A DNA stretch of 64,000 bases from Macrophomina tecta (lineage: Eukaryota > Ascomycota > Dothideomycetes > Botryosphaeriales > Botryosphaeriaceae), in the NCBI GenBank assembly GCA_024180945.1, contig JAKSGN010000037.1, forward strand, positions 1,121,501 to 1,185,500, read 5' to 3'. The notes beneath the pieces are model-generated. The model saw only the letters and a list, made by a program, of their open reading frames with translations, did no database searches and was not told where the DNA came from. The position numbers and the translations under genes were made by a program. Positions 53,163 to 64,000 of the stretch are shown here, piece after piece (positions within the stretch are counted from its first letter, which is position 1; every line of letters begins with the position of its first letter).

Positions 53163-54379
53163 GGCTGGCTAGCATTGGCATGTCGAATGTTTGGGGACTG
53201 GCGATTGAGTCATGGGCGCTTCGCACTGTCTTTTTGGGGAAAGTGTTCGACACGCAGGGCGTTGTGGGTGGGTGGTTTTGGCGGGGTTCTCTTCGGGTGG
53301 TGGTATTGTTTTGACGCGTGGGACGTGGATCGCCGTGGGCATGGTCTCGAATTTGCATTTTATTTCGGCAATAACTTCGACTTGAGCGTGATTAGATTTA
53401 TGTTAGTTTGTAAAGCACTAAGGATTTAGAATGGAGCAGATGGCTAGACCGCTGCAATGCCATTCGCGATTTTGGTGTCGGTCCAAATGCCTGACTGAAA
53501 CGCCAACACGTGTTCCTGTAGAAATTCGCATCGCGCCTGCAGATACCGCACTTACAGTCTTGCCAGTATTTAGGCGGTGTCTGCAATGCAGCTGACCGCC
53601 TCAATAGCGATTGCCGCCGCCGCGGTGCCGTCCTACATCAGTATATAAAGCCCATCTTTCTGCTTTGCCCTGATCCACAGCGTCGACCGCAGCTCCAAAC
53701 AAGCAATGCATTACAGAGCCATATCTTGTTCTCGCTGAAGGGTGAGGCTTCACCACGTACTCGTCTCGGTGGAAGAGCTGAAGACTTCGACGGCTTCATT
53801 CTGTGTGCCTATGTCTAACAAAATTTGGTTGATAGAGACAGGCTTCATTGGTGCAGAACACCGAGGAGGGCACACAACCGGATGAACAAGGAGAGAGGCC
53901 GGCGGGTAGCCGGGCCAGGTCCAACTCGGACCAGTCGTGTCATCCACAACGAACCGTTGCTGTTTGAAACCACCAAATCCTCGAGTCTCGCCATTTGCTC
54001 GAGAGCAGTATTTGTTTTGCAGACCCTGTCGCAGAGCGCCAGGCTAAAGCACGGAGATAGTCGGGGGCGACCTTTGAACATGTAAACAAGGTTGCAGAAG
54101 AATGGTCGCTGGGCTTTTCTAATGGAGGGTTGAGCCATGAGCTGGAATCGCTGAGCCGAGCCGTACCGAGGCTGGTCGAGTGCACCGACGGAGCAGTCCA
54201 TCACTGCCGGTGGGACGATGTGTGCGTGTGGTGCTCGTCCTATGCTCACATCAGGTGTTGTGGTGGGTTTATCAGGCTCGAGTCCGATGTCGGCAACGGC
54301 GAGTCGGGCGGCCGAGCTTCCCCAGAAAATATTCGACTGACGCGACGCCTCGCATGCTTCCCCTCCAAGCCCACCCACA
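53163..54379. other. Intergenic region between the helicase and homoisocitrate dehydrogenase genes
   Basis: No gene recognised. GTATATAAAG at 53641-53650 looks like a TATA box, but only a 10-codon ATG frame follows it (53706). It may be a promoter of an unlocated transcript or of the dehydrogenase gene with a long leader. Confidence 0.45.
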
Positions 54380-55653
<1,274 letters not shown>

Positions 55654-57089
55654 GCCGGAAATGCAAATAAGAAGCGCGCTAAGTGCGGACTTTTGGAAGT
55701 AAGGACGTGGAAAATAGGCGGCCATGTGCAAACACTGAAAATAGAATCTGGATTTTGGATCGATAACTACTGATCCTTCGACGCGGCACTGCTGACCTGC
55801 AGGATCTTTTGCGCAGGCACAGAGACGAGCGGAGGTAACGATCTACAGCGTGCGCTGATCCTGCAGTTGATCGCCTCTCTTTTTCACAGGAAGCGAACAC
55901 ATCAGCCGCGCTGACCGGCATGATCGACGGTTGCTTCCCCAGGGTCGCAAAAGGTGTAACAGCAAACATCAGCCTCCAAGTATTTGCAAGACTGCCTCAC
56001 AACCATCCTGCTCACCAGAAAGTTTGAGGTACAAGGGGTGACATCGATATCAAGGTCGACTTTGTTGTACGAAGCTCAAGAAAACGCCACGTTGTTTGCC
56101 TGTGCGAACACACGGCCCACCACAGGCCCGCTCCGCTGCGCGAATCTCGAGCCGACGATGGGTCGACTCGAGTTGCAGTCCACTGTGCATCACTCACCGC
56201 AAGGTGGTGTGGTTCGAGAGTCGAATTGTGCTTAAGGTTTGCCCGCGAGGGATGAATGCGGGGTGGAGGTGGGCGCAAGGCTGGGTCAGTCAGCTGGACG
56301 GGCGGATGACCCTATAGGTTAACCTTGGGCAGAAGGACTACCCCTCCGGTCGTAGTGCGCGCCTCATCCGGTAGGTGAAGCGGGCTCCGACTTAGCCGTC
56401 CCGCGTGCCGCCTCCTTTTGACGTCTTGTTTACTTAAATTAAGACCGGGGTGGAGGGAAGGGTCGCCAATGCGACCGTAAGGTGACACCGAGCAGTCGCC
56501 GGCGAACACGAGCCGGCTCTGCTGTTCTCAGCAAAACGGCGCGCCGCCGGACGTAGCCTGGCCTCGGGCCAGCAATACGAGCGCACCACCCACACTCCTG
56601 CTTGGACTCCCGTGCAAGCCGTGTCGCCCAAACCAAGTACGAGCCGGTCACCAAGCTTTTGGCCCTACCGCCTTGGGATCCCCAGTTTTCCTGCTTCTCT
56701 ACTCTTCGAACACTGGGTCCTGAGGTGATTCGACCCCTCCGTCCTTCCGTATTCCTGCACCCAAGCTCCTCTTTCTCCGCACCTCGTAGTTGCCAATAAT
56801 AGCACTACGCACCGTGTACATCCGAGCTTCCTTGGAGCACCCTCGGGCTGCCAGGACTAGAGCTGTAGGTTTTGCCGCGGTAGTGACGTCGATTCGCTAC
56901 TGCCCTTTCTCCTGTTGTCTACAGCATGCCAGCGCAGACCTCGTACCCCTCGCGCCCTTTGCCTCCCTCGAATATATAAACCCATCTACCATCGCTCCAT
57001 AGGCTTTCCTTCCCATCATCATCACAACTTCTCATCCCTTCAAGAGCATCAATCCGAACCCACCAACAACCAACCACCAAATCTCCAAA
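55654..57089. other. Intergenic region
   Basis: Short frames only. The last 120 bp form the promoter of the small secreted protein gene, including the TATA box at 56971. Confidence 0.5.
56971..56980 (+). promoter_or_regulatory. TATA box of the secreted protein gene
   Basis: AATATATAAA, 110 bp before the ATG at 57090. A CT/CA-rich pyrimidine leader follows (CTTCCCATCATCATCAC), as in highly expressed fungal genes. Confidence 0.6.
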
Positions 57090-57530
57090 ATGCAGTTCAC
57101 TACTCTCTTCCTCGGCGCCCTTGCCGCCGCCTCCTCGGCCGTCGCCGCTCCCGCCAACCTCGAGGCGAAGCTCATGACTGCCGTCGCCTCGCAGTGGACC
57201 ATCACCGACTTCACGCGCACCTGCAACCAGGCTGACACCTCGTGCCACATCTCGTTCGGCATCAACCGCAACGACGGCTCCGCCGTCCAGCAGTGTGCCT
57301 ACGACGTCACTGGCCAGCCCGCCAGCCGCACCGACTACAACTCGGTCGCCTGCGGCCCTTACACCATCTCCTCGGGCTGGTCCGGCCAGTTCGGCCCCGA
57401 CGCCGGCTTCACCACTCTCGCCGTCACCGACAAGAAGCAAATCATCTACCCTGCTTACACTGATAAGCAGCTCGCCAGCGGCCAGGCTGTCAAGCCCGAC
57501 CAGAGCTATGCCCCTCAGGCTCTGCCTTGA
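57090..57530 (+). CDS. Small secreted four-cysteine protein
   Basis: 146 residues in one exon, with a signal peptide (residues 1-19, MQFTTLFLGALAAASSAVA). The mature protein begins APANLEAKLM and has cysteines at about 45, 52, 69 and 88, enough for two disulfides, in TRTCNQADTSCHISFG, QQCAYDV and VACGPYTIS. Codons are strongly C-ending, and a TATA box with a CT-rich leader suggests high expression. Proteins of this layout are common in plant-associated and saprophytic ascomycetes as small secreted, effector-candidate proteins. I do not assign a named family; resemblance to the Alt a 1-like fold is only a possibility. Confidence 0.8.
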   Translation: MQFTTLFLGALAAASSAVAAPANLEAKLMTAVASQWTITDFTRTCNQADTSCHISFGINRNDGSAVQQCAYDVTGQPASRTDYNSVACGPYTISSGWSGQFGPDAGFTTLAVTDKKQIIYPAYTDKQLASGQAVKPDQSYAPQALP

Positions 57531-57989
57531 ATGGGTGGATTGGATGAGAATCGGATTGTATGAGTTCTTTTTGATGCATTGTGCATGGTTGGGAGCGGAA
57601 AAGATGGGGAGGACGCATGTGGTCTGGCCCTCGGCTTCTTGCTTGGGAGACGCCAGTTCATCCATTCCTTAATACGTAATATTAATGCCGCTTTCTGCAC
57701 ACAATTTCTCTTCTTGGGCTTTGAAAATGTGACCTTGCGAATTGTCAGTTGTGAGTTGTAGGTCTTGCCATAGCGAGGGGTGCAGAAGGAGTCACCCTTT
57801 GGCTTACCGGCCTGTGGGGAGTTGAAACAGTCATCCGGACGTAAAAGTCGTTGCAATCACGAGACACGTTTGCAGCCAAAGGACTACTTGAAATTGCCGA
57901 TGAGCTGTACAGTTATGAGGATACGATTGATGTCACTCGCCCTTAAAGTTTGCAAAGCCAAGGGTGCAAACTTTGACACTTTTCTTACG

Positions 57990-58010
57990 TTTTTTTTTTT
58001 TTTTTTTTTT
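57990..58010. repeat. Poly(T) tract
   Basis: 21 consecutive T. Read on the minus strand it is poly(A), as at the end of a retroposed sequence. A second tract follows at 58262. Confidence 0.8.
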
Positions 58011-58261
58011 ACATCCCAGTTTTGAAACGATCTCCTTCTTCACTGTCTGTGCAAGCCGTACCACCAACTGAGCAGCATTCACTTCGCCCTCCAGAATGGC
58101 GTTCATGGCACCTCGCTAAAGTTCCGTCCGTGGAAAAGTGGAACGCGGGTGTGGAAGCGGCGTGTAAGGCGTCCAACATCTTCTTGAAGATGTCATCGCG
58201 CTGATCGTTAACGTGCGAGCAAGCTGATTATCCGTGAGGATCGACAATGCTCGTATCAAGC

Positions 58262-58283
58262 TTTTTTTTTTTTTTTTTTTTTT
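58262..58283. repeat. Poly(T) tract
   Basis: 22 consecutive T, 252 bp from the end of the first tract. No flanking duplication was identified. Confidence 0.8.
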
Positions 58284-59480
58284 GCGTAGGTGTACCGTCA
58301 TCGGATAACGGCTCGTGTAACAATGATGAGCAAGTAGGCTTGAGTGGTGAAGGTAGAGAATGCAAACGAATCGCTAATGAGTTATTCGAGCATTCTCTGA
58401 CTTTATTAATAGTACTATATGAGCTATTGATTGCTAATTGTTGAATTTTAGGACCTGTTGAGAGACCACTGGATTGGAATCGGTGGTATATTAGCAATAA
58501 TGAGTACCATTGGGACGAAACCGTGACAGCTCGTCCCGTGTTCGTAGACCATGCGCCGCGGGGCAGGTCAGTGAGACGAGAGCACAGCGCGACAGCCACG
58601 TAGTGCCTTTGCCGTCTTAATCCCTGTCTATCTCAGCTATGGTCATTGGTGAGGTGGACTGTTATTATTGGGGGTTGAGCTGAGCGGAGAGTAGCCTCGG
58701 GTTGTACACCTCAATGTTAAGTATCCGAGATGGCCTGTTCAGCAATGCTTGCAGCTGACGGGCTGCGGGAAAAGCTTTCCAACGGCTGCGTAGCGGAGGC
58801 AATTGAGCTACCTACTCGCTTATGATGTGCTTTTTGCCTCTTCAGTGACGTCATTCGCTCAAATGACTGCGGTCCGGCTGTATACGGCCTGCGTGGTCAT
58901 TAAAGGGCTCAGAAGGTTAAGCGGAATACCTATGCGAAGCCGAGTTGTTGCTTAACACTATACGTACGGTACACTTATCAGTTATTTAGAGACAATAGGG
59001 CTACAAATGGCTGTAAATCCTTATACTATAAAGTTGTGAACGGGAAACCTACTTCGGGTTAAGCGCTTCGCTTACGTTACCTAGGCGGCTCGGAAGGAGC
59101 CTGACAGACACATACTCCCCGTCCTCCCCCTCCTCCCCCAACTCTCTCCTCTCCTTTTCCCCACTATTTTAGTATATTGTGTATTGTAAAATAATGAAAT
59201 AGTACGCGCCATGAGCCTCAAGTTTCGGGACTCGGCTATTTAACCGGTACGAGGCTGCTTCTGCTTAGAAACGCGGACCTGTTAGCTTCGGGCCTCGGAG
59301 AGCTCGCGTCCGCAAAAGTTCCGATTGGTGCTCAGGTTCGCGACGCTGCTAGAGTGAAGCACCACCATTGCGTGAACACAATAAATAAAGCCCATGCAGC
59401 AGACACTTTCACGACCAAACCAAATTTTCCATGTCTTTAAGCAACCGCCCTACCGCAAAACACCCGCTTCGATAACCACT

Positions 59481-60432
59481 ATGCTTATTTTAGTCGCCGG
59501 CATCACCGGGTTCATCGGGCTCCCTTGCGCCGAAGCCGCCCTAGCGCGCGGCCATCAGGTCCGAGGCCTAGCCCGAAACATCGACAGAGTTCCTGCAAAC
59601 ATCCGCGAGCAGCTCGAAGGCCTCCATACTATGTCCGACATCTACGATAGCGCTGCGATGGACCGCGCCGTCACCGGCGTCGATGCCATCGTCAGCGCCG
59701 TTGCCGCTGTCCCCGAGATGCTCATCGATGCGCAGCTCATGCTGCTCAGGGCTGCCGAGCGCGCTGGCGTCAAGGTACGATCCCTGGTTGATATTTGTTA
59801 GAGTAGCGCCTATAGCTTGCCTTTAGATCTTCCACGCTACCAGCTGGAACGCCGATTGGAGGCTTGCTCCCGGCTCCCACGAGCTCTACGACGAATTGCG
59901 GGCCTTTGCTCACCACGTTGAGCTCAGCTCGAGCATCAAGCCGCTCTACATGATTACCGGCGCGATCGCTGAGTACATCTTCTGCAGGAGCCCGCGTGAT
60001 TGGGATCCTAAGACTAAGACCTTCCACTTCCACGGCGACTCGGAATTCGCAATGCGTTACACCACAGCGGGCGACATCGCAAATTATGTACTCGAGGCTA
60101 TCACTGCTCCCGATGCTGCCAATGGGGGCTTCATTTGCGTCCAGAGCTTTGAAGCATCCCCAAAGGATGTCGTTGAGACATACAACAGGGTGAGGGAGGG
60201 ACGTGTCCAGGCCTCTTACAAGTACTGGGGTACGCTGGAAGAAGCAAAGGCGAAGTTAGACGCAGGAAGAGCCACCTACTCGAAGAAAGACATGTACCAG
60301 TACATGTGGTATGTTTATCAGTACCATCTTCCGATGCGCTCCTGGGATTACGAGCCGGTCGATGTCGCACGCTTCTCCAATGTTAAGCAGACCACCCTGG
60401 AGGAATTTTTCCGCCAGAACCCGGATGTGTGA
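59481..60432 (+). CDS. NmrA-like / isoflavone-reductase-type NAD(P)-binding protein
   Basis: Exon 59481-59774 and exon 59827-60432 are joined across a 52-nt intron (GTACGA..CCTTTAG) in frame, giving about 299 residues. The N-terminus is a Rossmann fold with GITGFIG (residues 7-13), then GHQVRGLARN, a glycine-poor helix and VDAIVSAVAAVPEM. The C-terminal part (YTTAGDIANYVLEAITAPDAANGGF..) matches the substrate-binding half of atypical short-chain dehydrogenases. Such proteins are NAD(P)-dependent reductases or redox-sensing regulators; the substrate is unknown. It lies 0.8 kb before a reductase relic and a P450 relic, suggesting remains of a metabolic cluster. No lesion is seen. Confidence 0.82.
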
Positions 60433-61244
60433 GCGGTAGCGTAAAGCAGTGGCTAGTCTCATCTCTCCGCACGAGTTGTACATAGCGATTGACAGTTGAG
60501 TTCCTTGTTAATCTCCACCTTATTGACTATGGCTTAGCGCGCCTGCAATGCATCTCTTTTAATCATGCAAGAATTTATATCGTAGAAAGGGAGTCTACGG
60601 TAAATTTTTATATGTGAAACTCGAAAATTCCACGTCTAATGTGCCTCAACATATAAAAGCCTAGTTATAGCTAACGTACGTTTGCGCTCTTCGGCAAATA
60701 ACATCATGAGCCTTTCTCCAATGGAAAGGAGACGCTAAGGAGCGTGAGACTAGACCTTTTGGTGCAAAGCGAGATCTAAGAACGGGATAATATAACATGC
60801 ACACTTGCGTAGCGAAATATACACCTGGTAAGCCATGCATTAGCTTTATGCAACGGCCCAAGCCTTATTTAGGCCGTATGCCGGCGGGGCGGAGGGTGTG
60901 CAATCTGTTACGCCTCGCCGGGGGGGTGTGCATTCTATGTTATCTTAGAAGGTATATAATCTACTATACTAAGTCTTGAATTCTTACTCTCTCTCTCTCT
61001 CTCTCTCTCTTTCTTTCTTTGTTCTATCCTTTATTACTACTATAAACAGATAAGAAAAGACAGAGGTAGTAAGAGCGAGAGCGAGTTCTTAAAGTATACG
61101 AATCTTAGCCGGTTGTAAGCTTACCCGTACCGCCTTACCTAGGCAGAAAGTAAGTCGCGGAAGGGCTTAGCCAGGAGTAGGCCATATATCTCTATGGTAT
61201 CCCGGTTAGAGGTGTATACAGTCGCGGATAACAGCGAATTCAAG
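60433..61244. other. Intergenic region with (CT)n repeat
   Basis: No supported gene. A CT dinucleotide tract at 60987-61010 is followed by AT-rich decayed DNA. Confidence 0.5.
60987..61010 (+). repeat. (CT)12 microsatellite
   Basis: Twelve CT units followed by TTTCTTTCTTT. Confidence 0.9.
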
Positions 61245-61407
61245 CTAACTGGAATACTCGGAGAATCTTTCCTTGATCTTGTCCATCGCTGCCTCCCTCC
61301 CTACGCGCACTTAAGCGGGCGCGGTAACCTACCTCTAGGGTCTGCTTGACGACGTGTGCGCCCACGAACCCCGTACCACCAGTAATAAATACGAGGCTCG
61401 ATTGCAT
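61245..61407 (-). pseudogene. Short-chain/extended reductase relic (N-terminus only)
   Basis: Minus-strand ATG at 61407: MQSSLVFITGGTGFVGAHVV with an intact TGGTGFVG nucleotide-binding motif, then KQTLEVGYRARLSARRE. A one-base shift near 61300 is needed to read the typical continuation MDKIKERFSEYSS, which stops at 61245. This is the start of a dihydroflavonol-reductase/aldehyde-reductase type protein (normally about 340 residues). The rest is missing. Confidence 0.7.
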
Positions 61408-62102
61408 AGTTTTTTCAATTCTAGACACAAGACGTCTGTGCAATGATGGCTATTTATTCGTCGGGTGCATTGCTTATGAAGCTTGCCGGCTAGTTAAGAG
61501 ACCGAATAATGGCAAGAGTTTGGGGACATCGGGGTTCGGTGTCTAAACAAACGCAATGCTCCAATTCATGTGCACATACCACTCTCCACACGGTATTTCC
61601 AAGCAATTCGATCGGTACTTCTCTTTTTGATGCGCTGATTCACGGAGATGGAAGAAGAAAGGCCGATAACCCCGATTCAAAAGGCGCGATTACCACTAAT
61701 AGCCCCGTTTCGCGGCACCGAAGATGGACTAACAGGAGTTTCCTTACCGCAGTATCTTAGTGGATGAATACCATGTTTGTCACACATAAGAGTACAGTTG
61801 TTGGTAACACCAGCTTTATTCGGACGTAATTCAATTATAAGGCTCCTTGCAAGGCTACTACCAGTCCGAGTTCGAGGCTTATGCGAGCCTACTAGCAGTC
61901 CGAATGCGAGGCTTATACGAGCCGCATGCGAGGAGTGGCTAGCCCGTCTACGAATTACGTACGGATCACGTAATCCCGCTTAGTTGTTAGGCTCCGGGCC
62001 AGCCTGCTGCCAGTCCTAATGCCAGGCTCATGTGAGCCGCCTGCGAAGTGCAGTCGACTCGCTTTCTGTCACGTGATCTCCATGTCACCGCGCTTCACAA
62101 TC
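61408..62102. other. Gene-free region with an imperfect repeat
   Basis: No gene. Three related units of about 35 bp lie at 61855-62038. Confidence 0.5.
61855..62038 (+). repeat. Imperfect repeat, three units
   Basis: CTACTACCAGTCCGAGTTCG (61855), CTACTAGCAGTCCGAATGCG (61890) and CTGCTGCCAGTCCTAATGCC (62004), each followed by AGGCTYATRYGAGCC. The first and third are preceded by AAGGCTCC/TAGGCTCC, so they belong to a longer duplicated unit. Confidence 0.6.
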
Positions 62103-62725
62103 TCACTGAGATAGTCGGCCACCGGCCAAACCTACGAACCCCTTAAGGATTAGTGTGTCAATCTTTAGCGAACCCTCTCGTGCTATCACTGAAATCCCTG
62201 TTTGCTTCCAGTCCTCACAATAGTATTTACCCTGAAAACTATAAGAGGTCGGGCGAGTATATCTATGTATAGAGCCAGATATTGTGTCCAGGGTCCCGCG
62301 GGTAAAGGAATCAACCACAGGTATGGCGATATCATCACCGCATCAGGACCTTCCTGTATCAGTACAATGCAACCTGGCAGACCATGGCAGACTTACCACT
62401 TCAAACACAATTGCTGTGCGATGTCTTTCATCTCCGGAAACATCTGTCTGATCTTTATAGGTCCGAAGACTGGCAGTAGAATCCTGTGAGAGAGACCCCA
62501 ATTCTGATTATCGTGGGCAGAAAGAAACAGGCTGTCAGGTAGGTGTATCCTTAATATTTCCAGTGCGCCAGCACTACTCTTGTAAAATCGCTTCTCATCG
62601 CAGGCCTTATTGATGAGATCGTAATATAACGAGCGGGCCTCTGCCTCTAAGGATCCAAACACCAAAGAGGAAGAAAACCTGTCGAGGGGTTTCCTTAAGT
62701 GGGTATAAGAAGAGGGTGAGAGCAA
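62103..62725 (-). pseudogene. CYP505-like P450 relic
   Basis: The minus-strand frame 62725-62393 reads LINKACDEKRFYKSSAGAL, FLSAHDNQNWGLSHRILLPVFGP and IRQMFPEMKDIAQQLCLKW, which are the C-helix region and flanks of CYP505 (P450 fused to its reductase). A GTAAGT..CTGATACAG intron (about 47 nt) follows LKW. Then come EGPD and, after a frameshift, IPVVDSFTRGTLDTIS (62318 downward), the conserved D.FTRLTLDTI block. No heme-binding cysteine, N-terminal anchor or reductase domain remains; RIP-scarred DNA begins beyond 62745. It is a fragment of a fatty-acid hydroxylase-type gene. Confidence 0.72.
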
Positions 62726-62744
62726 GTTAAATACGTAGTAAGAC

Positions 62745-64000
62745 TAAGTACTACGTACGAAGGCCGTATTACTAATAGAGTCTAAATTCTATTATTAAAG
62801 TTAACTACGAAGGTTAAAGCTATCTTAAGAAGTATAGTTTATATATAGTAGAAAAGCGTATATAATCTAGTATTACTAGATATCGCCGTAGCTATACTAG
62901 GCGACTATTACTCTATATAGCCTAGGCTTTTAAGGGCGATATATAGGTCTATAGAAAAAGATTACGTGCTAAGCTACGTAATCTAATCTTTTTTAGATAG
63001 GATTTTTTCTAAGACTCTCTTACCTTTCTTTTTATACTTTCGTAAAGGCTATACTATAATACTATTTTCCTCTTTAGAGATCTTCGGCCTAAAGATTTTT
63101 TTATCTACGTATATTCTTCTATAGGTCTTTTATCTTTTCTTCTTTATCTATAAGTTTTTATTATAACTTTAAAACGTTTCTACCCTAATAATTCCGAGGT
63201 TATTTTTTATTTAACTAAGTAATATCGTTCTACTCTTTTTCGTAAGCGATAACTTCGCGATATTCTTTTAAACGGGGTAGAGATAATTTCTTATACTAAC
63301 TATTTAGAGTACGAGTCTAAATACGTAGCGTTACTAAATAATTCTAAGGTTTATACGGCTTACCTTAAGGCTCGCTGAAAGAAGTATAATGTTACTAAGA
63401 TAAATAACTCGAGTTATAGATTCTTACTAGTTATTTTTTATTCTTTACTAACCTTCTTTAGTAGATAAGCTTAATCGGAAATAAGTACGTTTAGAGACTA
63501 AAAAGAGTATAATCTTTACTATCTTATAAATAGTAGCTACTAAGTTAGAGCGATTACGTAAATAGTAGCACTTTCTAAAGAAGCGTTATTCTTAAATAAT
63601 TTATATAGGGTTTAACTTTCTTAAAAAGTTAAAATACTCTAAGACGGAGAATTCTTTCGAAAACTCTTCTAACTCTAAAAATTCTAAGGGCTTCTTATTA
63701 AAATAGCTACGTTATAAGTCGGCGGATTTTATTATGCTATAGACGGCTAAGTTAGCTAGTAAATCTAGGGCTAAGATATAATTATCTTATTCTTTTAAGT
63801 CTATAAATTCTACTCGTTTCTTTTTATTTACGATAAATTTAGCGGTTCTTAAGGGTTTTCTATTATTCTTATTCGGGAACGACCTCGTCTTCGTAGAAGA
63901 TTAGAATTTTAATAATAGAATTCTATAATAAGGTCTAGGTATAACGGCAGCCTCTTCTACTAGGCTTTAGAATCGCCTAGTAGGGTTAGGTAGCTAAAGG
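62745..64000. mobile_element. RIP-saturated AT-rich repeat (probable dead transposon)
   Basis: 1.25 kb rich in TA, TAA and TTA, with CA and TG almost absent while CG remains (for example GCGACTATTACTC, CTTCGTAAAGG). Loss of CpA/TpG with gain of TpA is the RIP signature. No frame survives, so the original element cannot be identified. It continues past the window end. Confidence 0.7.

Larger units (their letters stand above)
57531..59480. other. Intergenic region with two poly(T) tracts
   Basis: No supported gene. Poly(T) runs lie at 57990-58010 (21 T) and 58262-58283 (22 T). A pyrimidine-rich stretch lies at 59117-59165 upstream of the NmrA-like gene. Confidence 0.5.

Noticed and set aside
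53641..53738. TATA box followed by ATG
   Set aside because: The ATG opens only a ten-codon frame; there is no gene to attach it to.

Overview
This is nuclear DNA of a filamentous ascomycete. The evidence is short introns of about 45-65 nt with fungal-type donors and CTNAY branch sites, an alpha-aminoadipate-pathway lysine gene (homoisocitrate dehydrogenase), an Srs2-type helicase, PTH11-like/rhodopsin-domain membrane proteins, GLEYA adhesins, Fot1/pogo, Tc1/mariner, hAT, copia and Tad-LINE elements, and C-to-T damage in CpA context typical of RIP (repeat-induced point mutation).

Layout. 1-9.6 kb is a nest of transposons: a hAT tail; a 3.4-kb Tc1/mariner-type element that also carries a convergent accessory gene; a Fot1/pogo element (copy 1) sharing its TA with the previous one; a copia fragment with an LTR; a second pogo copy; and a Helitron/PIF1 helicase fragment. 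9.6-10.4 kb is an LTR broken by the 3' end of a LINE. 10.6-15.4 kb holds two tandem paralogous seven-transmembrane rhodopsin-domain genes on the minus strand. 16.7-21.2 kb holds four more pogo copies placed end to end at TA sites, two of them hit by LTRs. 21.2-23.9 kb is a hAT element with good inverted repeats.

23.8-38.5 kb is one uninterrupted minus-strand reading frame of about 4,850 native codons. It encodes a signal peptide followed by Ser/Thr-rich flocculin/ALS-like repeats. Its 3' end runs into the hAT terminal repeat, so the gene has lost its native end. 41.2-45.7 kb carries a small secreted protein and an intact three-exon protein with two GLEYA domains, so this is an adhesin neighbourhood.

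45.9-60.4 kb is more ordinary: a frameshifted unrecognised gene, two small unrecognised genes, an SRS2-like helicase with a canonical PIP box, LYS12-like homoisocitrate dehydrogenase, a small secreted four-cysteine protein and an NmrA-like protein. 61-62.7 kb has relics of a short-chain reductase and of a CYP505-like P450. 62.7-64 kb is an AT-rich block almost emptied of CpA/TpG.

The most notable signals are the giant amputated adhesin gene, the two-gene Tc1/mariner element, and a rule in the pogo ends: every well-resolved copy has a 13-17-bp word placed 11 bp from the end and repeated once with a 17-bp period, and the word differs between subfamilies. No tRNA, rRNA or CRISPR was found.
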